64,000 nt of DNA from Pseudomonas arsenicoxydans (GCF_006438915.1 NZ_RCZE01000017.1:1-64000); one strand, 5' to 3'. Shown: positions 26,064-33,976, counted from the first letter of the stretch. Program-made: numbers and translations. Notes: generated by a model from the letters alone, not told the origin.

Positions 26064-26447
26064 TTAGGCCTTGGCCTGCATCTGCATCTGCAACGCCTCG
26101 TAATGATCCAACGCCCGCTCCACCAACAACTGCACCCCATCCGCCATTCGACTGATCGCCAAGGCGACCGAGCGGCGTGAGCCTTCCACATCGTCCGCCA
26201 GATCAGCCGCAATCGCGCTGATCGACAGCATGTCTTCGGAAGCGTTGGCCAGCAGGGCTTCGGCATCGATGTCGGGGCATACAGTGAAGAGCCGGGACTT
26301 GTTACGGCGTCCCGAGGGTTTGCCGCTGGCAGGGGGGAAGTAATGGGCGAAGGCGCGGTCGGCGGCTTCTTTGAGTTTTTCGGCTTCGAGGGATGCTTGG
26401 GCGTCGGTGTCAGTGTTATCGGCTGGGTTGGACGTAACCTTGGACAT
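26064..26447 (-). CDS. DUF6124 family protein (Pseudomonas)
   Basis: A 127-residue soluble protein, largely helical, starting MSKVTSNPADNTDTDAQ. The middle reads FTVCPDIDAEALLANASEDMLSISAIAADLADDVEG and the C-terminus is a helix ending ALQMQMQAKA. This resembles the DUF6124 family, common in fluorescent pseudomonads and of unknown function. Weak GGAA site before the ATG at 26447; a longer frame to 26639 would run through the divergent intergenic region and is unlikely. It is divergent from the HTH-nucleotidyltransferase gene. Confidence 0.65.
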   Translation of the reverse strand: MSKVTSNPADNTDTDAQASLEAEKLKEAADRAFAHYFPPASGKPSGRRNKSRLFTVCPDIDAEALLANASEDMLSISAIAADLADDVEGSRRSVALAISRMADGVQLLVERALDHYEALQMQMQAKA

Positions 26448-26696
26448 AATGTGTTTCCGCTTACAGGTTGGAGTTGGTCCACTCGTAATGAATGGTGCTT
26501 TTTCTCCGTCTCTTCGGGGTTCCAGGCCCGGTCGCAGAATTCGCCGCGACCCATAAACGATAACGATCCACGCAAAACCCCACCATTCAGCGGCTTCCGG
26601 CATTGCTGTAGGTATCGCCGCCAGACTGCGTAGCCTCACACCCTTCCTGCTTACAAACTTTTAAACACAAAACCACAATCGTCGCAAAAGTTGATA
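26448..26696. other. Intergenic region upstream of the DUF6124 gene
   Basis: About 250 bases with no convincing gene. The part near 26640-26700 is AT-rich for this genome and is probably promoter DNA for both divergent genes. No RNA gene or repeat was seen; the double operator starts at 26697. Confidence 0.5.
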
Positions 26697-26734
26697 AGTC
26701 CCAAAAAGGGACCTATCGTTCCCTTTTTGGGACT
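26697..26734. promoter_or_regulatory. Double palindromic operator upstream of the HTH-nucleotidyltransferase gene
   Basis: A perfect inverted repeat with 15-bp arms, AGTCCCAAAAAGGGA (26697-26711) and TCCCTTTTTGGGACT (26720-26734), separated by 8 bases. Each arm is itself a palindrome: GTCCC-A5-GGGAC at 26698-26712 is perfect, and TTCCC-T5-GGGAC at 26719-26733 has one mismatch. The two centres are 21 bp apart, two helical turns. It ends 15 bp before the GTG start at 26749, so a bound protein would block initiation. The likely ligand is the HTH protein encoded next to it. Confidence 0.75.
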
Positions 26735-26748
26735 CCTCGGTCGACTCT

Positions 26749-27378
26749 GTGAAAAACCTTTCCCTCAGCGAAGCCCTGTTCACGACCACTCAGCAAAAAG
26801 TGCTGGGCTTGTTGTTCGGCAAACCCGACCGCAGTTTTTACGCCAACGAGATCGCCCGCTGGGCTCAAGTGGGTAAAGGCAGCCTCATGCGCGAGCTGGA
26901 TCGGTTGCAGCAGGCCGGCGTTCTGACCCTGAGCCGTCAGGGCAACCAGACCCACTATCAAGCCAATCCGCAATGCCCAATCTATGCCGAACTGTTGGGC
27001 ATCGCCCGCAAGACGTTCGGTATTGCCGAGCCTTTGCGCCAAGCGCTGCAACCTTTTGCCGAACAGATCACCTGGGCATTTGTGTACGGCTCCATCGCCA
27101 AGGATTCGGCAAACGCATCCAGTGACATTGATCTCATGCTGATCGGCGAAAGCCTCCACTACAGTGACGTGATGGAGCGGCTCATGCCTCTGGAAGAGCA
27201 ACTGGGCCGCGTCCTCAACCCGACGCTCTACACCCCCGACGACTGGGCCGAAAAACTGGCGGCTGACAACAGCTTTGTCGTGCGGGTGGCGCAGCAGGAC
27301 AAGATCACCCTGATGGGGGGAAACCCTTTGGAGTCCAAGGATGGGCAGCAACGAGAACCTGGAGAACCTGTTACGTAG
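26749..27378 (+). CDS. Winged-HTH regulator fused to a nucleotidyltransferase domain
   Basis: A 209-residue protein. Residues 8-72 form a winged helix (TTTQQKVLGLLFG, then YANEIARWAQVGKGSLMRELDRLQQAGVL, then a wing TLSRQGNQTHY). Residues 100-185 form a minimal nucleotidyltransferase (MNT) domain with the G-S-x10-D-x-D signature: Gly114-Ser115 and Asp126/Asp128 (SSDIDLML). MNT domains paired with HEPN proteins act as antitoxins by adenylylating or AMPylating the toxin. The GTG start lacks a strong Shine-Dalgarno site. The double operator lies directly upstream, and a HEPN-like gene overlaps the 3' end by 38 bp. Autoregulation and antitoxin role are inferred. Confidence 0.82.
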   Translation: MKNLSLSEALFTTTQQKVLGLLFGKPDRSFYANEIARWAQVGKGSLMRELDRLQQAGVLTLSRQGNQTHYQANPQCPIYAELLGIARKTFGIAEPLRQALQPFAEQITWAFVYGSIAKDSANASSDIDLMLIGESLHYSDVMERLMPLEEQLGRVLNPTLYTPDDWAEKLAADNSFVVRVAQQDKITLMGGNPLESKDGQQREPGEPVT

Positions 27379-27763
27379 TGGTGGACTGAAAGCCGAGCCG
27401 CCGGATCGCAGGGAATGCGAAGGGCTGATGCGTTCCGCAGTGGATCGATTGAAAGATGCGCAAACGTCTTCGCTTTCCTTCGCGAGCCGTTTTGACCTGG
27501 CTTACAACGCTGCCCATGCCTTGGCTCTGACGGCTCTTCGTTTGTGTGGTTACCGTTCAGACAAGAGATATCTAGTGTTTCAGTGCCTGGTTCATACCGC
27601 TGATATTGGCAAAGTGCAGGTTCGGTTATTCGCGCTGTGCCATGAGCGACGCAACCTGGCGGAGTACGAAGGTTACATGGATGAAGATCCGGCGTTGTTG
27701 GCGCAGTTGTTGGAAAGCGCTGAGCAGTTGCTGGTTCGTGTTCAGCAGATGATGACTGGGTGA
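27341..27763 (+). CDS. HEPN-like protein, putative partner (toxin) of the nucleotidyltransferase
   Basis: A 140-residue all-helical protein. The core ASRFDLAYNAAHALALTALRLCGY (residues 48-71) resembles the first helices of HEPN domains. The expected RNxxxH ribonuclease motif region reads RRNLAEYEG (residues 103-111), an R-N-x3-Y form with Tyr109 in place of His. It overlaps the upstream HTH-nucleotidyltransferase gene by 38 bp, which implies coupled expression. By analogy with HepT-MntA pairs it may be an RNase toxin or a regulated binding partner; without the His the nuclease activity is uncertain. Confidence is moderate for HEPN, low for toxin. Confidence 0.6.
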   Translation: MGSNENLENLLRSGGLKAEPPDRRECEGLMRSAVDRLKDAQTSSLSFASRFDLAYNAAHALALTALRLCGYRSDKRYLVFQCLVHTADIGKVQVRLFALCHERRNLAEYEGYMDEDPALLAQLLESAEQLLVRVQQMMTG

Positions 27764-27795
27764 AATGTTGAAACTGCGGTGATTGTTCCGGCGCC

Positions 27796-27860
27796 TTCGC
27801 GAGCAAGCCCGCTCCCACATTGGAATGCGTTTCAATGTGGGAGCGGGCTTGCTCGCGAAG
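27796..27860. repeat. REPIN (short loop)
   Basis: Two inverted REPs separated by only about 15 bases, themselves symmetric (ATTGGAATGCGTTTCAAT). It lies between the HEPN-like gene and mdcA and forms a near-continuous long palindrome, a plausible terminator. Confidence 0.9.
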
Positions 27861-27992
27861 GTGCCAGTCCAGGCAGCAGATATCTCTAGACAACCATTAC
27901 TCTGACCGTAACGATCCACCGCTCAGCTTGATTGATGCCCCCACCCAACACTCCTAAGGTGACTCCCACGACAGCGAACCCGTGGAGTGGTC

Positions 27993-29663
27993 ATGACAAC
28001 AACAATATCCCCCGACTCGCGATGGACGCGGCGGCGCAGCGAAAAGCAGCGGCGTCTGGCGTTGGTCAAGGATCTTGCCGACGGTGTGGTGCTGCCCACC
28101 GACAACATCGTCGCGGCGCTGGAAGCCTTGATCCTGCCCGGCGACCGCGTGGTGCTGGAGGGCAATAACCAGAAACAGGCGGATTTCCTCTCCCGTTCAC
28201 TGGTCAAGGCCGATCCCGCCAAGCTCCACGACTTGCACATGATCATGCCCAGCGTTGGCCGTGCCGAGCATCTGGACCTGTTCGAACGCGGCATCGCCCG
28301 CAAGCTCGACTTCTCCTTCGCCGGTACGCAAAGCCTGCGCATCAGCCAGTTGCTGGAAGACGGTCTGCTGGAAATCGGCGCGATCCACACTTATATCGAG
28401 CTCTATGCGCGGCTGGTGGTCGACCTGATTCCCAACGTCGTGCTCTCCGCCGGTTTCATGGCCGACCGTGCTGGCAACATCTACACCGGGCCGAGCACTG
28501 AAGACACCCCGGCATTGATCGAACCGGCTGCGTTCAGCGACGGCATTGTCATTGTTCAGGTCAACCAGTTGGTCGACGATGTCAACGACTTGCCGCGTGT
28601 CGACATCCCCGCTTCCTGGGTCGACTTCGTGGTGGTGGCCGACAAGCCGTTCTACATCGAACCGCTGTTCACCCGCGACCCACGGCACATCAAGCCTGTG
28701 CACATCTTGATGGCGATGATGGCGATCCGTGGCATCTACGAAAAACACAACGTGCAGTCGCTCAATCACGGCATCGGTTTCAACACCGCCGCCATCGAAT
28801 TGATCCTGCCGACCTACGGCGAATCCCTCGGCCTCAAGGGCAAAATCTGCCGCAACTGGACGCTCAATCCGCACCCGACCTTGATCCCGGCGATTGAAAG
28901 TGGCTGGGTCGAAAGCGTGCATTGCTTCGGCACCGAACTGGGCATGGAAAACTACATCGCCGCACGGCCGGACGTGTTTTTCACCGGGCGGGACGGCTCG
29001 CTGCGCTCCAACCGGATGTTCTGCCAACTGGCCGGGCAATACGCGGTGGACCTGTTTATCGGCGCGACCCTGCAAGTCGACGGCGACGGTCATTCCTCCA
29101 CCGTGACCCGCGGGCGACTCGCCGGATTCGGCGGCGCGCCGAACATGGGCCACGACCCGCGCGGTCGCCGTCACAGTACGCCGGCCTGGCTCGACATGCG
29201 CCACGACGATGCGCCTGAAGCCTTGCTCGAACGCGGCAAAAAACTCGTGGTGCAAATGGTCGAGACGTTCCAGGAGGGCGGCAAACCGACCTTCGTCGAA
29301 ACCCTCGACGCGATCGACGTGGCGAAGAAAAGCGGCATGCCGCTGGCGCCGATCATGGTCTACGGCGACGACGTCACCCATTTGCTGACCGAAGAAGGCA
29401 TCGCGTATCTGTACAAGGCGCGTTCGCTGGAAGAACGCCAGGCGATGATCGCCGCCGTCGCCGGGGTCACCGCCATTGGCCTGCGTCACAACCAGAAAGA
29501 CACCGCGCGCATGCGCCGCGAAGGTTTGATCGCCTTGCCCGAAGACCTCGGCATCCGCCGCACCGACGCCACCCGCGAACTGCTCGCCGCGAAAAGCGTG
29601 GCGGATCTGGTCGAGTGGTCCGGTGGTCTCTACAACCCGCCCGCCAAGTTCAGGAGCTGGTAA
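27993..29663 (+). CDS. mdcA: MdcA, malonate decarboxylase alpha subunit
   Basis: A 556-residue acetyl-S-ACP:malonate ACP transferase. It swaps malonate for acetate on the enzyme's acyl carrier protein, the first step of malonate decarboxylation. The sequence shows the CoA-transferase-like fold of MdcA: VLEGNNQKQADFLSRSL, GAIHTYIELYARLVVDL, then TGRDGSLRSNRMFCQLAGQYAVDLFIGATLQVDGDG. The ATG at 27993 follows GTGGAGTGG; a GTG two codons upstream is also open. The first codons contain AACAACAAT, a possible Hfq/Crc site. It overlaps mdcB by one base. Confidence 0.95.
   Translation: MTTTISPDSRWTRRRSEKQRRLALVKDLADGVVLPTDNIVAALEALILPGDRVVLEGNNQKQADFLSRSLVKADPAKLHDLHMIMPSVGRAEHLDLFERGIARKLDFSFAGTQSLRISQLLEDGLLEIGAIHTYIELYARLVVDLIPNVVLSAGFMADRAGNIYTGPSTEDTPALIEPAAFSDGIVIVQVNQLVDDVNDLPRVDIPASWVDFVVVADKPFYIEPLFTRDPRHIKPVHILMAMMAIRGIYEKHNVQSLNHGIGFNTAAIELILPTYGESLGLKGKICRNWTLNPHPTLIPAIESGWVESVHCFGTELGMENYIAARPDVFFTGRDGSLRSNRMFCQLAGQYAVDLFIGATLQVDGDGHSSTVTRGRLAGFGGAPNMGHDPRGRRHSTPAWLDMRHDDAPEALLERGKKLVVQMVETFQEGGKPTFVETLDAIDVAKKSGMPLAPIMVYGDDVTHLLTEEGIAYLYKARSLEERQAMIAAVAGVTAIGLRHNQKDTARMRREGLIALPEDLGIRRTDATRELLAAKSVADLVEWSGGLYNPPAKFRSW
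27998..28006 (+). promoter_or_regulatory. Possible Hfq/Crc catabolite-repression motif at the mdcA start
   Basis: AACAACAAT fits the AANAANAA pattern bound by Hfq/Crc in Pseudomonas and overlaps codons 2-5 of mdcA, where binding would block initiation. It could be chance: it encodes three Thr codons (ACA). Confidence 0.5.
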
Positions 29664-30520
29664 TGCACGCACTCAACCTGCAACCGAAAACCCTGACCCT
29701 GGCGGAACGGCTAGCCGATTTGGCGGTGGACGCTTTGATCGACGAAGCAGACCTGTCGCCGAAACCGGCGCTGGTCGACCGTCGTGGCAACGGCGCGCAC
29801 ACCGATTTGCACCTGGGGCTGATGCACGCCTCGGCGTTGTCACTCTGGTCTGCGTTCAAGGAAATGGCCGAAGCCGCTATCGAACTCGGCGAAATCGGTT
29901 TGCCGCTGCGCGAAGCGGTGGGGCGGATTGGCCGGGAAGGGGAGCAAGCGATGCTCGCCACCACGGGCGGGGTGAATACCCATCGCGGGGCGATCTGGGC
30001 CTTGGGCCTGTTGGTCACGGCTGCCGCGCTTGAGCCTGAATCCAACGCCGCCGGTTCCATCACCTTGCGCGCCGCACGCCTGGCGTTACTCGACGACCGT
30101 TACGCACCACGACCGCTAAGCCATGGCGCCCAAGTTGCCCAGCGTTACGGCGCCCGCGGTGCCCGTGAAGAAGCGCAGCTGGGTTTTCCTTCGGTGGTGC
30201 AACGGGCATTGCCGCAACTCAAACACAGCCGCGCCGCCGGTCACGGTGAACAGAACGCCCGGCTCGATGCCTTGCTGGCGATCATGACCCGACTGGCCGA
30301 CACCTGCGTGCTCTACCGCGCTGGCGAAGCAGGCCTGCACGCCATGCAACTCGGCGCACAAGCCGTGATCGATGCGGGCGGCAGCGCCAGCCTTGCCGGC
30401 CGCCGCCGTTTGCATGAGCTGGATGAACAATTAATCGCGTTGAATGCCTCGCCGGGCGGTGCTGCTGATTTGCTCGCCGCTTGCCTGTTCATCGACCGCA
30501 TCGAATCCGGAGCTTTTTGA
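29663..30520 (+). CDS. mdcB: MdcB, triphosphoribosyl-dephospho-CoA synthase
   Basis: A 285-residue enzyme that makes 2'-(5''-triphosphoribosyl)-3'-dephospho-CoA, the precursor of the unusual prosthetic group of the malonate decarboxylase carrier protein. The CitG/MdcB pattern is present: ALIDEADLSPKPALVDRRGNGAHTDL, GREGEQAMLATTGGVNTHRGAIWALGLL and DTCVLYRAG. Its ATG overlaps the mdcA stop (TAATG) and its stop overlaps the mdcC start (TGATG). Length is as expected. Confidence 0.95.
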   Translation: MHALNLQPKTLTLAERLADLAVDALIDEADLSPKPALVDRRGNGAHTDLHLGLMHASALSLWSAFKEMAEAAIELGEIGLPLREAVGRIGREGEQAMLATTGGVNTHRGAIWALGLLVTAAALEPESNAAGSITLRAARLALLDDRYAPRPLSHGAQVAQRYGARGAREEAQLGFPSVVQRALPQLKHSRAAGHGEQNARLDALLAIMTRLADTCVLYRAGEAGLHAMQLGAQAVIDAGGSASLAGRRRLHELDEQLIALNASPGGAADLLAACLFIDRIESGAF

Positions 30521-30819
30521 TGGAAACCTTATCCTTTGAATTCCCCGCCGGGCAGCCGCCACGCGGTCGCACGCTGGTGGGCTGTGTCGGCTCGGGCGAT
30601 CTGGAAGTGCTGATCGAACCGGGTCAGGCCGGCAAGCTGACCATCAACGTGCAGACCTCGGTCAATGGCGCGCAACAGCGCTGGCAGCATCTGTTCGCGC
30701 GGATGTTTGACGGTCAGACACCGCCGGCGATGGACATCGCCATCCACGATTTCGGCGCGACGCCGGGTGTGGTGCGCCTGCGTCTGGAACAAGGCTTTGA
30801 GGAGATCGGCCATGACTGA
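30520..30819 (+). CDS. mdcC: MdcC, malonate decarboxylase acyl-carrier protein
   Basis: A 99-residue carrier protein (delta subunit). The attachment serine is Ser25 in VGSGDLEVLIEPG, which carries the phosphoribosyl-dephospho-CoA group and shuttles acetyl and malonyl residues between MdcA and MdcDE. It overlaps mdcB by one base and mdcD by eight bases. The small size and the SGDLEV motif are diagnostic. Confidence 0.93.
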   Translation: METLSFEFPAGQPPRGRTLVGCVGSGDLEVLIEPGQAGKLTINVQTSVNGAQQRWQHLFARMFDGQTPPAMDIAIHDFGATPGVVRLRLEQGFEEIGHD

Positions 30820-31654
30820 TCTCCTTAACAAACACAGCTTCATCGAACTCGGTGCCCGACAACGCGCGAAAGCCTTGCTCGACCCCGGCACCTTCCGCGA
30901 ACTGCTCGACCCGTTTCAACGCATCATGTCGCCGTGGCTGGAGCGCCAGGGCGTGGTGCCGCAAGCCGATGACGGTGTGGTGATCGCCAAAGGCAGCATC
31001 GGTGGTTTGCCGGTGGTGATCGCTGCCATCGAAGGTGCCTTCCAGGGCGGCAGCCTTGGTGAAGTTGGCGGGGCAAAGATGGCGGGCGCGCTGGAACTGG
31101 CCGCTGAAGACAACCGCAATGGCATTCCGACCCGCGCCGTGTTGCTGCTGGAAACCGGCGGTGTGCGCTTGCAGGAAGCCAACCTCGGGTTGGCGGCGAT
31201 TGCCGATATTCATGCGGCGATTGTCGACCTGCGCCAATACCAACCGGTGATTGGTGTGGTGGCCGGCAGCGTCGGCTGCTTTGGCGGGATGTCGATTGCC
31301 GCCGGGTTGTGCAGTTATTTAGTGGTCACCCAGGAGGCGCGTCTGGGCCTGAACGGCCCGCAAGTCATCGAACAGGAAGCCGGGCTTGAGGAATATGACT
31401 CCCGCGATCGTCCTTTTATCTGGAGCCTGACCGGCGGCGAGCAGCGTTTCGCCAGTGGTCTGGTGGATCGTTATACCGCCGATGATGTGGCGCAGATTCA
31501 GCAACACGTCAGTGAATTGCTGCAACAGGGTTTGCCGGCGCAACAACGCAGTCGTCAGGCCGATCTGTACCTGCAACGGCTGGCCCGTCTGGACGCCGCG
31601 CCGCAAATCGAACCGGCGACGGTTCGCGATCTGTATCAGGGAGCGCACTCATGA
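30812..31654 (+). CDS. mdcD: MdcD, malonate decarboxylase beta subunit
   Basis: A 280-residue carboxyltransferase-fold protein. With MdcE it decarboxylates malonyl-S-ACP to acetyl-S-ACP. Visible blocks include GSIGGLPVVIAAIEGAFQGGSLGEVGGAKMAGAL, VLLLETGGVRLQEANLGL and a glycine-rich oxyanion region VVAGSVGCFGGMSIAAGL. It starts inside mdcC (8-bp overlap) at MTDLLNKHSFIEL and overlaps mdcE by four bases (ATGA). Confidence 0.94.
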   Translation: MTDLLNKHSFIELGARQRAKALLDPGTFRELLDPFQRIMSPWLERQGVVPQADDGVVIAKGSIGGLPVVIAAIEGAFQGGSLGEVGGAKMAGALELAAEDNRNGIPTRAVLLLETGGVRLQEANLGLAAIADIHAAIVDLRQYQPVIGVVAGSVGCFGGMSIAAGLCSYLVVTQEARLGLNGPQVIEQEAGLEEYDSRDRPFIWSLTGGEQRFASGLVDRYTADDVAQIQQHVSELLQQGLPAQQRSRQADLYLQRLARLDAAPQIEPATVRDLYQGAHS

Positions 31655-32454
31655 ACACCTATTCGCTGAGAGGTTTGAACTGGTTCAACGCCTTGAGCGC
31701 CGGGGCAAAACCGGTCGAAGATTTGCCGGCTTCATTGAAAGTGGCCGATGGCGTGCTGGGTAATCAGCCTGTTCGGTTTATCGCGGTGGTGGCGGATCCG
31801 GAGAACCGTTTTGTCCGTGCGCGTAACGGTGAAGTCGGTTTGCTGGAAGGGTGGAGTTTGGCCAAAGCTGTGGATGAAGTGATCGCCGCTGATGTGGATA
31901 AACCGCACAAGCGCGCCGTGATCGCCATCGTCGATGTGCCGAGTCAGGCGTATGGCCGACGCGAAGAAGCCCTCGGCATTCATCAGGCATTGGCCGGCGC
32001 GGCAGACAGTTATGCCCGCGCCCGTTTGGCAGGTCATGCGGTGATTGGTTTGCTGGTGGGCAAGGCAATGTCCGGCGCGTTTCTGGCCCACGGGTATCAA
32101 GCCAATCGTTTGATCGCCCTGCGCGATCCGGGGGTGATGGTGCATGCGATGGGCAAGGCGTCGGCGGCGCGGGTGACCTTGCGCAGCGTTGAAGAACTTG
32201 AAGCGCTGGCCGCCAGCGTGCCGCCGATGGCCTATGACATCGACAGTTACGCCAGTCTTGGTTTGCTGTGGGAAACCCTGTCGGTGGAACAGATAGAGCA
32301 GCCGACGACGGCCGATCTGGCGCGGGTGACGGAATGCCTGAATCAGGCGATTGGTGATGTGGCTGCGCATGGTCGCGATCTGAGCAGCCGCTTGGGTGCA
32401 AGCAACCGTGCCGCGTCAAGCAAGGTTCGCCAACTGCTGAGAGCGCAGTGGTGA
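31651..32454 (+). CDS. mdcE: MdcE, malonate decarboxylase gamma subunit
   Basis: A 267-residue crotonase-fold partner of MdcD. Typical blocks are FIAVVADPENRFVRARNGEVGLLEGW, IVDVPSQAYGRREEALGIHQALAGAADSYARARLAGHAVIGLLVGKAMSGAFLAHG and the C-terminal helical region. It overlaps mdcD (ATGA) and mdcG. Pseudomonas uses the soluble, biotin-independent enzyme, consistent with the absence of a biotin carrier and sodium pump subunits here. Confidence 0.94.
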   Translation: MNTYSLRGLNWFNALSAGAKPVEDLPASLKVADGVLGNQPVRFIAVVADPENRFVRARNGEVGLLEGWSLAKAVDEVIAADVDKPHKRAVIAIVDVPSQAYGRREEALGIHQALAGAADSYARARLAGHAVIGLLVGKAMSGAFLAHGYQANRLIALRDPGVMVHAMGKASAARVTLRSVEELEALAASVPPMAYDIDSYASLGLLWETLSVEQIEQPTTADLARVTECLNQAIGDVAAHGRDLSSRLGASNRAASSKVRQLLRAQW

Positions 32455-33068
32455 ACTCGCTTCTGGCCCACGATCTGCTCTGGGGCATGACCCCGGAGCA
32501 GTTGCCTGCGGATGCGCCTGTTTGGGTGATCGACTCCCTGAGCGCGGGCCAGCCCGTGGTGGTTCGGCGTGCGGTGAGTGCGCCGGGTCACATCGCGGTC
32601 GGCGTGCGTGGACGCTTGCGTGAACAACGTTTTGCGACGCTGATGCCGGTTGACGGGATTCAGCGTCGGGTCAAACCGGAAGACCTTTGTCAGGTCTCGA
32701 TCAATCGGGATCTGCCGGCCGTGCGCGCCCTCAATCAACTGCGGCCGATGCTCGATGATTGTGGTTGGGTGTGGGGTGTCAGCGGCAGTGCCGGGTTTGA
32801 GTTGGCCAGCGGGTTTGCGGCGTTGCACGAGGGCAGCGATCTCGATTTGATCCTGCGCACGCCGCAAGCGTTGGGTCGTTCCGAGGCGCAGGCACTGCTG
32901 ACGGTTCTGGAGGCTGCCGACTGCCAGGTGGACATACAGTTGCAGACTCCGTTCGGCGCTGTGGCCCTGCGCGAGTGGGCCGGTTCGGCGCGTCGTGTGT
33001 TGCTCAAAAATGCCAGTGAAGCCTGTCTGGTGATTGATCCGTGGCACCCGCAGGAGCAAGCCGCGTGA
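32448..33068 (+). CDS. mdcG: MdcG, holo-ACP synthase (phosphoribosyl-dephospho-CoA transferase)
   Basis: A 206-residue nucleotidyltransferase that attaches the prosthetic group made by MdcB to MdcC. The WGVSGSAGFELASGFAALHEGSDLDLILRTP segment holds the G-S...D-x-D signature of this fold. Two adjacent GTG codons (32448 and 32451) could start it, both inside the mdcE stop region; the choice changes one residue only. It overlaps mdcH in a GTGA arrangement. Confidence 0.92.
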   Translation: MVNSLLAHDLLWGMTPEQLPADAPVWVIDSLSAGQPVVVRRAVSAPGHIAVGVRGRLREQRFATLMPVDGIQRRVKPEDLCQVSINRDLPAVRALNQLRPMLDDCGWVWGVSGSAGFELASGFAALHEGSDLDLILRTPQALGRSEAQALLTVLEAADCQVDIQLQTPFGAVALREWAGSARRVLLKNASEACLVIDPWHPQEQAA

Positions 33069-33976
33069 GCAGTTTGCTGGTGTTCCCAGGGCAAGGCGCG
33101 CAGCAGCCGGGCATGCTCCAGCGTTTGCCTCGCGAGACGCTGATCGAAGCGAGTGACGTGCTGGGCGAAGACGTTTTGCTGCTCGATTCTGCGCAGGCGT
33201 TGAAGTCTACAAGGGCGGTTCAGCTTTGCCTGTTGATCGCCGGTGTCGCGGCGTCTCGTCAATTAGCCATGGCGCCGGATTACGTGGCCGGATTGTCCAT
33301 CGGCGCTTACCCGGCAGCGGTGGTGGCCGGTGCCTTGAGTTTCGGCGATGCGCTGCATCTGGTCAGCCTGCGCGGTGAATTGATGCAGCGGGCTTATCCA
33401 CAGGGCTACGGCATGACAGCGATCATCGGTCTGGAATTATCCACAGTGGAACGTTTGCTGGCGCAGGTTTACAGCGCCGATACACCGGTTTACCTGGCCA
33501 ACATCAATGCCGATAACCAAGTGGTGATTGCCGGCAGCGACGAGGCCATGAAAGCGCTGGCGACGTTGGCGAAAGGTCAGGGTGCAGGTCTGGCGAAACG
33601 GCTGGCGGTCAGCGTGCCTTCGCACTGCCCGCTACTGGAGGGGCCAGCAAAAATTCTGGCGGAAGCATTCGCCAACGTGCCACTGAAAACGCCGACCTTG
33701 GGTTACCTCAGTGGCAGCCGCGCTCGGCCCGTCATCAACGCCGACGCCTTGCGCGATGACCTCGCGTTCAACATGTGCCGCGTTGTTGATTGGCGCGGCA
33801 CGGTGCAAAGCGCTTACGAGCGCGGCGTAAGACTTCAGATTGAACTGCCGCCCGGTGCGGTGCTCACCGGGCTGGCGCGCCGGGTGTTCGAGCAGGGCAC
33901 CGTGATCGCTTTCGACGGTGCGCGGCTCGACACCCTGCAGGCGCTGTTACGTGAGGAGGGAAGCCGCCAACTTTAG
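33065..33976 (+). CDS. mdcH: MdcH, malonyl-CoA:ACP transacylase (epsilon subunit)
   Basis: A 303-residue FabD-like acyltransferase that primes the carrier protein with a malonyl group. LLVFPGQGAQQPGML lies at the start; the active-site serine is Ser78 in GLSIGAYPAA, and a histidine follows in SVPSHCPLL. It starts at a GTG overlapping the mdcG stop, so mdcA to mdcH is an unbroken chain of overlapping genes. After it comes the first gap in the operon (64 bp) before madL. Confidence 0.94.
   Translation: MSSLLVFPGQGAQQPGMLQRLPRETLIEASDVLGEDVLLLDSAQALKSTRAVQLCLLIAGVAASRQLAMAPDYVAGLSIGAYPAAVVAGALSFGDALHLVSLRGELMQRAYPQGYGMTAIIGLELSTVERLLAQVYSADTPVYLANINADNQVVIAGSDEAMKALATLAKGQGAGLAKRLAVSVPSHCPLLEGPAKILAEAFANVPLKTPTLGYLSGSRARPVINADALRDDLAFNMCRVVDWRGTVQSAYERGVRLQIELPPGAVLTGLARRVFEQGTVIAFDGARLDTLQALLREEGSRQL

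Noticed and set aside
28197..29672. A 491-codon open frame on the minus strand opposite mdcA
   Set aside because: Shadow of mdcA with an antisense-type composition and no family resemblance.
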